Source: Microvelia longipes
Taxonomy: Eukaryota > Arthropoda > Insecta > Hemiptera > Veliidae
Direction of reading: 5' to 3'
NCBI GenBank assembly: GCA_018340805.1
Contig: JACMZG010001914.1
Coordinates: 15,119,627-15,183,626, forward strand
DNA length: 64,000 nt
Shown here: one piece after another, positions 50,641 to 62,700 of the stretch
Position numbering within the stretch: position 1 is the first letter of the stretch
Layout of the letters: the number at the start of each line of letters is the position of its first letter
Notes under the pieces: model-generated
What the model was told of the DNA's origin: nothing
Databases searched by the model: none
Seen by the model: only the letters and a program-made list of their open reading frames with translations
Position numbers and translations under genes: made by a program

Positions 50641-53600
50641 ATAAATTAAACAAACCCTCAACTTTCTAAACGACTCTCCATCCTTTATTCGAAACAATTC
50701 CAATTCCAGATTTTAAATTTACAAATTATCTCTCCTGTATTATAAAGCTGGCCACTTGAGTACGAATGGTTCTGTTTATTTACAATTTCAAAGCTCTAAA
50801 CCAAACCTGTTTGAAGTTTTATATATTAGCTTAATTAATTTAAACAATCCGCACTATAAATTTATATATTTTGTATCACTAAATATGTCAAACAATAAAA
50901 TAAAACTAAAATTATAAAAAATTAAATGTCTCATTAAATGTTTAAGTTTTACTTGACAAACAATTTAATAATTTATCTATTAGTAGCATTTTTGTTCTTT
51001 ATTTTTTCTTGTATTTTTTCTTTTTTCTTGTTATCCTTCGACGTGTATCTAGGATATAAAATTATTAGTTCTGTGGACTAAGTCCAAATTCACTAATTTA
51101 TTGATTTTATTTTTGTGACCTCATTGAAATTTTAGAAAAGGACTTTTTATTTATCACGTTATGTACGCATACTAAATAAGAGAGCTTTTTGTTTTCCTTC
51201 CAACTTTAATTTTTCTCTTTTAGGGTATAAAAAAGTTGATAGTCAGAAAGGATAGCTTCCGCCGCTGAAGACAATGGACGGCTAGTGTTTCCTAGGGTTT
51301 CCTCCTCGGTGTTCCACCCCCCTCTCCTGACCACGTCCTTCTTCAAATCTTCTTCTCAACCAGTCCGTCTTAATGTCTTGCTACGTCAACAGTTTTGATG
51401 TCGGGATTTCATCAAAGGTGTTATTTATATACATTTGTCGTGTCATTGTCCGCCATTTTGTTAAAATGATTTTAAAAACTTAAAAATAAAAAGACGCCAT
51501 TTTTAATAATTAAGAACTTTTCTGATTCCGCATTTACATTAAACTTTTATAATAAATATTAATTATTAAATATTAAAAATGAAAATTTGTAGACATTAAA
51601 TTTTGGTTTTTTTAACAACTCTTATACTCTATTATGGATACCTTGGAAAGAGGTGAGATACATTTTTCCTGCGTTTTTATTTTTTATTTTATGCAGGGTT
51701 ATATTCTTCTCTGCTGATTATTCATTTTTTTTATTTCGCTTTTTTGGCAAAATTTTATCAATTTTTAGCAAACTGTCATAAAAAATGACGTTTGTTCGGA
51801 TATTTAAGTCATGTAAAACAAACTTCATTTAATATATTTTAAAAGCAGTAGGCTGTTATTTACTAATGTTATTAGTAAATTGAAAATCAAAGTTAAAAGC
51901 CTATTAGTGTTAATTTAATTTTTTATTAATAAAAGCCAATTTTAGTGTTTTATAAATGTAAAAAATGAATTTTTGTTTTTGTTATGTATTTTGTAAGTAG
52001 CTTTGGTAAATAAATATACATTTCATTTCAAGTATAACAAATATTTATGTTTTGATACTAAAATTTTGATATTAAAATCAAGTTCTACTTGATTTTAAAT
52101 AATGTTCTTGATTGCCAAACAGCACAAATTGTTAAATAATTTCATTAATATTGTCTTATGTGGTTTGATAATCTATGTCAAAGTCATCTTAAATAGAGTC
52201 TTCATATTTATAATTAATACATATTGGGGTTTCTATTATAATTATTATTTTAAAAATGTATACATTTTTAAATGTTGAATGGTATAATTGTTTTTTCATT
52301 TTGTCTGCATATTTTAGGTCCAAATATCTTCAATATTTTGATAAAATTATTGGAAAATTCCTTGTTTTTCCGCTTCTTATCTAATAAATTGATTTTAGCT
52401 CGAGAAAAATTCTTTGCATCTTTCCAAACTACGTTTTCATCTTGAAGGGTCAAAAAATGTCTCTTTCTTAGAATTATGCTTGATCAAAATTTTTAGAATA
52501 TCACTAGACTCCCAATATTTGTTCTGAAATAGTTTATATCTATTTTTTATTGTTATTCAAGCTTTACTTTAAAGCCATCGGTAAGGGGGATTAGTTTTGA
52601 CCTTCCTAAGAGACTAAAATATAATTTTAGACTTTAGTTATTAAGGACTAAAATTTGTCCTTTTATCCCTTATCTTTAAATGCGGGACTAAAATCAAATA
52701 AGCTGATAATTGTAATTAGCTCAGTGTAAAATTTATCTGGTAAAACATAATAGAATTTCGTTTTATTGTATCACATTACTCAATAGTCTTTTTTACTTAA
52801 ATCTTTTTTAGAAAACTCCGTTTTGAATTGTCCTTAGAAGTAAATCGCTGCCATACCCTCCATTTTCGCAATAATTCTTCTATTCAGCTACGCCTCCGGA
52901 ATTAATGACTGTTATTTCCCAATAGAAATAACAGTTTATCCCCGTGATGAAACTGAGGAGTCAAGTTGAGCTGTGGGCTACTTGCTTGGGTTTGAACAAG
53001 TGACCCCCCCCCCTCTCTATATAATCTACTGTAATAAATAAAACCTTTGTTATTTTAAGCCAACAGGTTTCAACCCTCCCAAAACGCTTTCAACCTAAAT
53101 TGAAATTTTAAGCCTTAGGGGCCCTTGCAGTCTGTATTGATTTATAGCAGAAGTTATTGTAAAAATTGTTAGTGTGGGCCTTGTCCCGTAGATTACAGTC
53201 TTACGTCCCTAGATACGTATTTTTTTTAGGTATATCTACCTAAGAAAAACTTCTACTACTACTATCTACAACTAGACATACATTACTTGCGAGGTTTAGG
53301 TAGGAATAAAGCGGGGATGGTACAATATTTTTGTCTACTTAACTGACTAATTGTTAAGAGTATAAATATAAATCTTTGGTACAATTTAATACATAACACG
53401 GAAGCAAATTTCTACTCTTGATTTATTCCGCTTAGCCTCGCGTGCCGAAACCTTAGATAAAATCTTTCGGCCAGGCTCGGGATCTAATTAAGTTTCCTCT
53501 TACAGAGAACAATTTTTTACCTCGAGTAAGAAAAACTTCCTTTCCTCCCTCTTATGTAAATAACTATCACATGTGTTATAAATTACTTTTCTACTCTTCA

Positions 53601-54534
53601 AGACCTTTGAAACGGTGTGCTACTTAATTTTCTCCCAAAATTAAGTTTTAAGCGGCCCAGGGCTTTAGGGATATGAAAGCCTGGAGGGATGATGGGCCTA
53701 GAGGCAGATCTTATTGACCCTATATATTTCCCATCGACTATTTCCTAGTTTGTACTAAAATACGTTTATTTCGCCTCTGTTCGATTAATTGAGTTGTCCT
53801 GTGTTTTTACATCATGTGCCAAAAACCCCACTATTTCTAATTATTTATGAGTAAACCAAATAGCGCTATTTAAACTATTGCCACAACTAATTAAGTACGA
53901 GAATTTGTGTATTCATTGAAAACACTCGCTTTTTAAAAACTATTTTTAAAGAAGAATTTTTTTTGTTATTTAATAAACAAAAAAGTTAAAAAGCGTTTGC
54001 TGTAATCTAGAACTGAGTTTGTGTTTACCATTAACACAATTATCTTTAAAAACGATTATATGTTAACCAAACTAAAGCAGGCTTTTGTTTATATTTTATT
54101 GTTTTTCTTTTGAGTATCATTGAATGAATATGGATACCGACGCCAAAAATTCCTTTTTAAATAAATAAATAAGATTTTTGTTTTTAACAAAAAGCTTTTA
54201 AAATGGTAGGCAGTATGTTTAGGCGTATGATTAAAGTGAAAATAATCAAATTCAAATGAATGGAGAAACGAGCTCGCTTGAGTTCAATTTTCTAGCAGTT
54301 GCTATTAAATGTAATTTGTTCGTTAAATATTACTGTTTTTCACGAGTGTAATTTGGAACGAACATAATACTTATATGTATACATGTTGCTTTCTTGTTAT
54401 CTGTATTAGGCTTTGGATTCTCGAATCCATGTTTATCAGTGACTGGAGTTATCAAAGTGTCTCACTGATTACAATAATTAATTTATATTAATCAATCTAT
54501 TTTTATTATATATTATTTTAATATATTATTATTA
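50641..54534. other. AT-rich stretch with a GC-richer patch at 51.2-51.4 kb
   Basis: 51225-51470 has a TATAAAA, then CTTCCGCCGCTGAAGACAAT and a pyrimidine-rich block. It could hold a promoter or 5' untranslated exon. CAATAGAAATAACAG and its inverse GACTGTTATTTC form a short hairpin at 52906-52934. No coding pattern. Confidence 0.35.
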
Positions 54535-54700
54535 ATCTTCAGAAGGCTCATCGTGCTCGTTGAGACTAGAAGTTATATAACTTAATTAGATGAGAGCTCG
54601 AATGTTGCCCCGCTGATAATTGCGTTGAGCCAAAAATTGTCCAGGTATATTCATATTCTAGAGCAATCCTCAGCGATAGCTGACTTGTCGCTTATAAAAG
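54535..54700 (+). mobile_element. Dispersed repeat with hammerhead-like core (family H1, copy 3, decayed)
   Basis: It has AGAAGGCTCATCGTGCTCGT and TGAGACTAGAAGTTATATAA, then GATGAGAGCTCGAATGTTGC. The core has decayed to CTGATAATTGCGTTGAGCCA, and a relic of the ATCGACGGTAGCTGAC block follows at 54665-54690. Same order and strand as copies 1 and 2. Confidence 0.6.
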
Positions 54701-54918
54701 GCTTTTTACTTGTAAAAGACTTATAGCTTATAAACGAGTAGGGTTTACTGCCACTAAGAAAAAAATAGCTCAACACAAACTGCAATTTTTTGTATTCGAT
54801 TATAATAATAATCAATCAATAATAAAAAAAAAAATCTGTTATATTACAAACCTGTGCAATAGTAAGAAAAAAGCTGAATATGGAATAAACTCTCCTTTCA
54901 TCAAATGATGAAGACGAC

Positions 54919-55050
54919 ATGACTACAACAAAAGACTATATTGAGACACCATATAGTTTAAAATTTAAAGATGGTCGCTTGGTAATAACCCGTCCCATTT
55001 ATAAATCCAGCAAGTATGCTAAGAAAGTACTAAAAAGAATTGAACAATAA
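54919..55050 (+). CDS. Short unrecognised open frame, 43 residues
   Basis: The ATG at 54919 opens a frame to TAA at 55048. The peptide starts MTTTKDYIETPYSLKFKDGR and ends with a basic helix (KYAKKVLKRIEQ). Its composition is unlike the random Phe/Ile/Tyr-rich frames elsewhere: balanced charge, GC-containing codons, little low-complexity sequence. The frame extends upstream to a TAA near 54890 with an acidic SSNDEDD stretch, so it could be a final exon or the end of a decayed transposon gene. It cannot belong to the DBB adaptor upstream of its first exon because it ends in a stop. I do not recognise the family. Confidence 0.35.
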   Translation: MTTTKDYIETPYSLKFKDGRLVITRPIYKSSKYAKKVLKRIEQ

Positions 55051-55104
55051 TAATTATAATAATAATGATAATGTCCGTTCAGAGTCTTGTATTCATTATA
55101 ATTT

Positions 55105-55196
55105 TATATATATTATATATATATATATATATAATATATAATATATATATATATATATTATATATATATTATAATACATATATATATATACATATA
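55105..55196. repeat. (TA)n microsatellite
   Basis: Interrupted TA run directly after the short open frame ending at 55050. Confidence 0.9.
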
Positions 55197-55199
55197 TTG

Positions 55200-56250
55200 A
55201 CATAAGAACTATTATCGAGTTACGAGTTATAAAACACAATTGTGTAATTTGTAATCGGCGTAAACGTTTCTCTGATACAAGCTTGCTAATACATGATTAG
55301 AATTATAATCTCGTTTAATTCCAGGCGGGATGTCTTGGCGCCACCGATATCCTTCTTACCACTGGTCGACTGTTTCTAAAAACTCTTTAATTTCAACTGA
55401 TTGTTTGCCAAATTGACTCCATGATTGAATACTGATCTAACTCAATAATACCTTTATCTAGTCCAACACTTCGAGTGTCCTTAATGTGGCGCCAGATAAA
55501 CATTTCCTTTCTGTCTTGGATTTTATAAGGATTTAGACAGCAAGGCATCTTATTAATTATTTTGTATTAGCTACTTGCAAATTACTGCGAGCATTTATTC
55601 TTGTATTACTAAGAGAATTAATGATTTTTCATGATTGTAGTTTATCGGTTACAAATGTAAGATGATTATCATGTTTTAAAACTTCTTCTATTTAGTTAAA
55701 GTACAGGTGTTACCTTTTATTTCAAGCTCCCTTTATTTACAAAAGAAAGAACCTTATCTTACGAAACGTCTGCACTTCTAATGGCTTTACGTAGAACGCT
55801 TTAAGAGGTTATAGGACGATTTACGAACCCTGTAGCCCAAGAGGTTTACGGTGCAACCTTCTAGATTGACTTTTTCTGGGTCCCTGATTTAGATCAGGTA
55901 TTCTGTCATATTAGATCGAAAAATTTTGGACCAAGAGTCCCCTTTAAACTCTGGAAATGGTCCCAGATTCAGTTTTTGCACTATAGCAGAATACCCTATT
56001 GTTTTATCAAAAAAGTTGAAGGGCTGTATTTTTAATTATATTAAACTTGTGGATAACCTACTTTTAAAAGGTAAAAGCTTCCTAAATGCCCTTTTACAAA
56101 AAAATAACAGAATTGTTTTGCTTTGAAAAGTTGGTTTTGTTATACGGAGATGCTTAAATTTTCAATTTTAAAATGGTTACTTGGAACTCCCTTACTTTTA
56201 TGAGATTATTTCTGTTGTTTAATTTATTTTATTTTTATTTTTTGTCTTAG
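55200..56250. other. Region upstream of the first visible DBB exon
   Basis: 55320-55550 is less AT-rich and contains two TGGCGCCA palindromes (about 55337 and 55490). No coding exon fitting the incoming phase of the DBB gene was found. The 66-residue frame at 55926 is unrecognised. Confidence 0.4.
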
Positions 56251-56383
56251 GAGTGAAGTGTAAAGATATGCTGGACATATTGATGGTGAGCTGCAAGCAG
56301 AGTGAAGCAGCTCAACTCTGGGTCACTTTTCTGACCTCTTGTTTTCAGCAGATTTGTCAAGAAGAAAAGAGACCTCCATTCAA
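56251..56383 (+). CDS. stumps: DBB adaptor gene, exon 1 of those visible (TIR-like region, N-terminal part)
   Basis: The acceptor is TTTGTCTTAG and the donor CAA|GTAAGC. The exon encodes V-K-C-K-D-M-L-D-I-L through Q-E-E-K-R-P-P-F. It starts with two bases of a split codon and ends with two bases (AA), completed as Lys by the next exon. The hydrophobic run DILMV followed by QLWVTFLTSCFQQ fits a beta strand and helix of the TIR-like fold of BCAP/Stumps. The incoming phase requires at least one further upstream coding exon, which I could not locate in the window. Confidence 0.85.
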
Positions 56384-58549
56384 GTAAGCCCTAATTGAAA
56401 TATGTATTACTTCCGAATGTATTGAGGATATAATTTTGTATAAAAAATATCTAAAACGAATAATTAAAGTGAAACCAAGTTAGTTCTAAAGGCCAGAATT
56501 CTTTTCCGATAAACCTATTCCATGAGGCGATGAAAAGGAATATTTAATTGGATCATCTTAAATTGACTTGTAAAACTTGACTGTACTCCTCTAATTGTTA
56601 AGTTGTCCTTCTTAAACCAGTTTTAGGGTTCCTCCTCACCTTGTTGCATTAATCCCAACTGATGTTTGCAGACTTGCATGCATTGGAGTGGACGAAGTAG
56701 GAGAAGAAGGACATCTGTCGACTGGCTGGAATGGTTCCAGACTACAGATAGTCATTGCTTGTCCAAGTTTCATGGAAAGACTTGGGTGTCATTCAGCTCC
56801 TTCTCTCCTTGCTTCTCTTATTCAACCAGCAACAGTTGTAGCCATGATGCTTGGTGTCCAGCCATCAACCCTTGACTCTCATCATTTATCAAGTAGGTGT
56901 TTAGTGTTACCTTTTATTTGTTTTTAAGTTATACTCTCAGTTCTTTTTTGGAATTTGTTAGCAGTTCAGTTTTTTCGTTGGGTTGATATTGTGTCAGATG
57001 AACTTATAAAAACTATGATCTAATTTATTTGGAAAGTCAAGGTATTTACCTTCTGTTGTTACCTTGTATTTTATTGGACATCCTCAACAGGTCTTGGCAC
57101 CTTCAATAAGCAATTAATCAAATGAAAACTGACAATACTAATTATGCTCATTTGCATTTCACTAAAAATATAAATCCAGCTTTGCATTTTATTTTTTTCA
57201 AGAGATAGTTTAACTATAAACTATATGTATGTATACATTTATGTATAGATGTAAACATGAATGTCTTTCAAGTCTAATCTTACTTGGAGAGGTCTATTAA
57301 TTTTCATTTCTGTTCCAGATATTTTTAAATTCGATCAATGGAGAAAGTTAATAGTAAAAAATCAAGATGTTGCCTTTGTTGGAGATTTTCTAGGAGTATC
57401 AATGGACATCCTCAGCAGATCTTGGCAACTTCAACAAGCAATTAATCAAATGAAAACTGACAATACTAATTATGCTCACTTTTCACTTGTCCCCAAGAAA
57501 CTTAAAGTGGTGAGTTCTTTGACTTGAGTTATTCAACTAAAAATTTGTCTTGTAAATTTGATTATTTTCTTAAATATGTGAGGCAGTTTAGATGTAACTT
57601 GTTTCTTTGAAAAGTTTTTTTAAACTGGTACCACTGCTGTTCATACTCTTAGGCCTAAAAGTGAAGTTGTCATTCACAACCTTAAGTTCATTATTTGATT
57701 TATCCTCATATCAACTTTTTATAGTTCAATAATCTGATATGGAGATACTTAAAATATTTTTGAAAATTAACTAATAGTGTTGAATTTACATTTTATTTAA
57801 TTTCAGGGTCAAAACAAACTAATTGTTCTTCTCTCCGATCCAGTTGGTACTAGTGATAAAATTAAAATCACTGTGGATAGGAATGGACAGAAATTTGACA
57901 TTTCTTCATTTAAAAGGAGAAATCCTTACACTATTCAGTTTTCAATGCCAGGTAATTTATTTCTGTATTTTGTGGTTTCTTTTGATTATTAAACTTTTCA
58001 AATTTGATTGGGTACTTGTTAAAGCCAAAATATATTTTTGCAATACCCAGTATAAGATGGCAGGTGTTTATTGTTTTACTAAAATGCAGCTCCCCTGAAA
58101 AGTTGAATGGTTCAATGGTTCAAAATTTAAAGTGGAAAGAAGACTTGCAATTTTACCTTCATTACTTTTTACCATTAATCCGTCTTAATTTTCCAGCTGT
58201 TTGTCTTCAAACATCAGCTCTTGTATCAGTCAATGTTGAGAGGAATGGTAAATCATTGGGACAGAGGCTGGTTAAATGTGAAAGCAGACTACGAGAGCTG
58301 GAACAACTTCTTAAAACCAGCAATAACCCTATTCATTTTATGTGCCAGGTAATATTAAGTAAATCAATTTATTTAATTCACAATAGTGTTCAAGTTTAAA
58401 GAACTTCTTAACCAATAGTTATGAACTTTTTATTTTTTTTTTTTTGCAAATGTCGACAATTCACAACCCAAAAATAAATGTTTATCAATGCCAAAGAAGT
58501 GTTCGAAAGCTATCGTGTCCCATAGAAACGTCTACACACACACAGATTA

Positions 58550-58585
<36 letters not shown>

Positions 58586-58730
58586 GATAGTAACCCTATC
58601 TAAAAAGTATTTATTTTATCACATGCCCCATTTAAATATTACATGTTATTAGATAAACACTTCTAAAAGGATGTGAATTTAAATATTGACTTTTTAAATA
58701 TATAGTCATGCAAAAAAAAGGAGTAATTCA

Positions 58731-58772
<42 letters not shown>

Positions 58773-59681
58773 AATATTATGACTAATTAATTAGTATAAC
58801 TTTTTATAAAATATAATAATAAAATAATAAAATAACAATGTGTATTAAATATAAATGAATATAATTAATGAGTAATAAATAATAATAAGTAATTAATAAA
58901 TAGAATTAAATTGAAAGGGATATAAATATTGAATCGATAGATGTGGTATTCAATGAAAATAAAATATTTTATTTGAATAAATCAAAATCAATGGAATTTA
59001 TGAATTTAGAAAATAGTGGGAAAATTTCTGTGAAAATGGATAATTTGTTGGAGACCAAATCTTTCCTTGTGTCATAACGTCTAGCATTAGTGTTCTCCTT
59101 TCTTTCTCAACAGAGAACATTGAAATATAAGATGGGTCCATGTTTGCGGAGACGTTTTGTCACAAGGACAGGATGGGTCGGGATAATTTAAATCTATGAA
59201 GATATGACTTATTAGATCCATGTCCGGAAAGAGCCTGAGTTAATTTGTAAGTTATCTTTAGGTCAATACTTCTCCTTGAAACAACAGTGGGGAAAAAATT
59301 CTTGGTCCATGAGCCATTATCAGAAGAACTCCACATTTCTTCCCATTTGTTAAAAGAATAGTTTTGGTCTCAAACTTTAGTGTGGACTTAGGGATAGCAA
59401 GATAAGAGATTGTTTGAGAGCTTGAAGCTGCATCTTTAGCTAGTGAATCGGCTTTTTCATTTCCTTCTATTCCGGAGTGACCTTTAATCCATTTTAGTTT
59501 AATTTGAACATTTCTATCTAAAAGTTGAAGAAGGAGGCGTCTGCAAGATTCAGCTAAAGGGAAGTGACAGTCTTGATTTTTGATGCAGCTTATTGACACT
59601 TGACTGTCAGTGATAATGATTATGAGCATGGGGTCATGGAAGGGGGAGATAGATTTTTTGTATGGGGGGTCTCCCTGATCA

Positions 59682-59757
<76 letters not shown>

Positions 59758-62700
59758 TGATCAGGGAGACCCCCCATACAAAAAATCTATCTCCCCCTTC
59801 CATGACCCCATGCTCATAAGCTCATTTTTTTCTTAAGAAAATTGGCTAAAATGGTGTATGTAAGTATATGTATATAAGTGTATGGATTACACATTTCTTG
59901 TAAATACACTACAACTAATCTAATTTTAATGAAACTTGGCACAAAAATCAAGTCCTACGTGAGGAGGAACTAATTACATTTTGGGGTTAATCCAACAGGG
60001 CATATCAAAATGGTGTAAGTTGAAAAATATATTCGTTTGATAAAAAGTGTTTTTAATGATATTTTAAAGTTTTTTTTTAATGGAAAGATACCTCGACTAC
60101 ATCCGTGGCTTGGGCATTACTCAACAAGAATGAACGTGCACATATCTTGTATATACTTTTCTGTTTGAATGGCTGATCCCATTTCAATGAAACTTGGCAC
60201 AAAAAGCAAGTCCTTCGAGAAGAAGAGCTGATAATAGTTTAAGGATAATCAAACACGGTGTATCACTTTAAATATTAAAAAAAAAATCATAAAAAATTAT
60301 AGTTAAACAAAAGAAGTTTTTAATGATGTTTTGAAGTTTTCCGAGTACAAAGGGGCCTCAACCACATCTGTGGCTAGCATAGTTCTCTAGATATTTATAT
60401 GAATGAATCAGCACTTTTCTTGTATATATAAGTTTAAGCCTATTGACAGGGCAGCCTTGTTCTATGTTTTAATTTAATTATAGATTGACTTTACACTCTA
60501 ATTATCTACTAGTATGTATTGTATAACTACTTGCGTATTATTGTATGTAAATTTTGTGTATATTAAAATAAATAAATATGATTTTCAGCTTTTTTCAACA
60601 TGATTTATTGTGAAACCTTAAATTTTTAACGTTAAAATTTACTAAAATATTTCAGCAATGACTAGACTGCAATAACTTGTGTTTATTATAAGTTGTTTTC
60701 TTTGTTTTAGGCTCTGGCTATTAATCCGGGTAACAAAGAGCATTTAGATAACGTCTTGACATCAAGTTTGCATAAAAATATTCCACCTCACTTCAATTTA
60801 CTATCGTCTGGAGTTACAGTTAATCAGACTAATAGTAAGTTTTCTATCTATTTCTTAAAATTGATTAAATATGGGGTTTTTAAAAAAATGACGTGCGAAT
60901 AAACAAATAGCAAAATTACTGGAAAGTTACTGAGTATAAATAAGATAATTTCAACTCTCCTACTCTTTCCTAAGATTTGAGAATTTTGAAAATATAAATA
61001 AACTGAGACTAAAATCTTCAACTTAACTCTTATCTAGTTATGCTGATCGAATATAATAAATATGTAATATATTGTATATAACGTATGATTTGCCCAGAAA
61101 TTTTTTTGTTTGTATGTTAGTACATTTTTTCTATTTTATTCTTCTCTATCTCAAGTACATTTCTTTAGACATTCTTTTGAATGTATTTTCTCATGAGTTT
61201 ACATTCCAACTTAAATAATATATTTAAGAAGGAAATAAATCTAAATGATAATTCTATTTTGAAATATTTTTAATGTAATATATCAATTTTTATGTTATAT
61301 TAAGCGAATTCTTTTAATGACCGAATCCTTATAACTAATTCAAGCATGTACTCTGCAGGTAGCGAAGAATTACCCACTCTCTTACACTTTGGTGCCAAAT
61401 TTGGATTAGAAAAACTCTGCTGGGAATTACTTGAATGTCCTGGAGGATGGCAAGCCTGCTCGATTAGAAATTCATTACAGATGACTCCGGCAGAGATTGC
61501 AGAGCACTTTGGGCATTCTAAACTCTCTCATGCAATAAAAGGATTTTCGGTAAGCTTATATAAATGTTTGCCTATTATTATGTATAATAATAGGCAGTTG
61601 GACAATGTTAACCTGCATGGTAGATGTATAGGTATGTGAAGGTTAATTAAGGGTTTCCATCATAAAAATGTTTTTTTTTTCACCCAATTTATAATTAAGC
61701 TTTTTATATAAGCTGGCTTTTAACCATAAAAATATGTTTAATTCTTTCTATATAGAATAAAATACAATTTAATTTTAAAATTAATCTTGGTTTATTATAA
61801 ATTTACTTTAATAAACATGGAAACAAATAAAGGTGATTCTAATACAATGTTATGTTCTCAGAGGTGAGGAGAACTGTATAAATTGGTAAATGCTTAATTT
61901 ACAATATAGTATGCGTCTATAGTTGTTAGCATATGTTATTGTTTTACTAATTTAATGTACTTCTGTTAATAATCAAATTAAATTTTATAATTCTAACCAA
62001 TTTACTGGTTTATGGTTTCTTTTTCCACTTTTTTAAGTCCAGGGAAAGTAAAGATAATGTATGTTGTTTTCCCAAAAAAACAATGAATGTTCTTCAATGA
62101 ATTTTTGTTTAGCAAAATGTTGGTAATCTTTGCTAATATATACAACAGATTATATCTGTCATATATGAACACATGTATATGAGCATAATGACTCTCTAAT
62201 ATAACTGAGTCAGCTTTCGCACCTAACAGTGCATCTTCAGCACCAGTAAAAAAACTAAGGAATGTGTTAAATAAATTATATGATGATTGAATTTTTCATT
62301 GGTATTTTTGATTCTACTACTCATTAGTTATATTATGAAAAATTAACACTCTCCTGAAAATTCTCCTTTCAAAAAAAAAGTGCACTCGGAACCTTATTTC
62401 ATATACAATTTACACCTTCAAACCTACAGCTATAGGCAGGTAAAGAAATTTGTTGAGGGTATATTACTCAAAACAAATGGAAACTGATTTGTTTGTTCTT
62501 CTAAATATCTTCCTTATTTTCACTTGTCCATCTACATTTAGTTGAATAGTATTCATGCTTTAAATCTTTGAATTTCAGGATGATTTTGAGTCTCCACAGT
62601 AATCAGAAAAAGTCTTTTCTATGAACTTTATGGATCTAAAATATGAGACAGACCATATATAGTCATAGATATATTTAAATTTCAAAAATCATTTATTTGG

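Noticed and set aside
55926..56126. 66-residue frame just before the first DBB exon as its missing 5' exon
   Set aside because: It shows no TIR-like pattern and no donor that would deliver the required phase to 56251.
58004..58399. 131-residue frame as a stand-alone protein
   Set aside because: Only 58197-58348 is exon; the rest is intron sequence read through both splice sites.
59258..59803. 181-residue frame taken as one gene
   Set aside because: Its first part is the palindrome and (TA)n tract; only the RNase H part is biological, and it is frameshifted.
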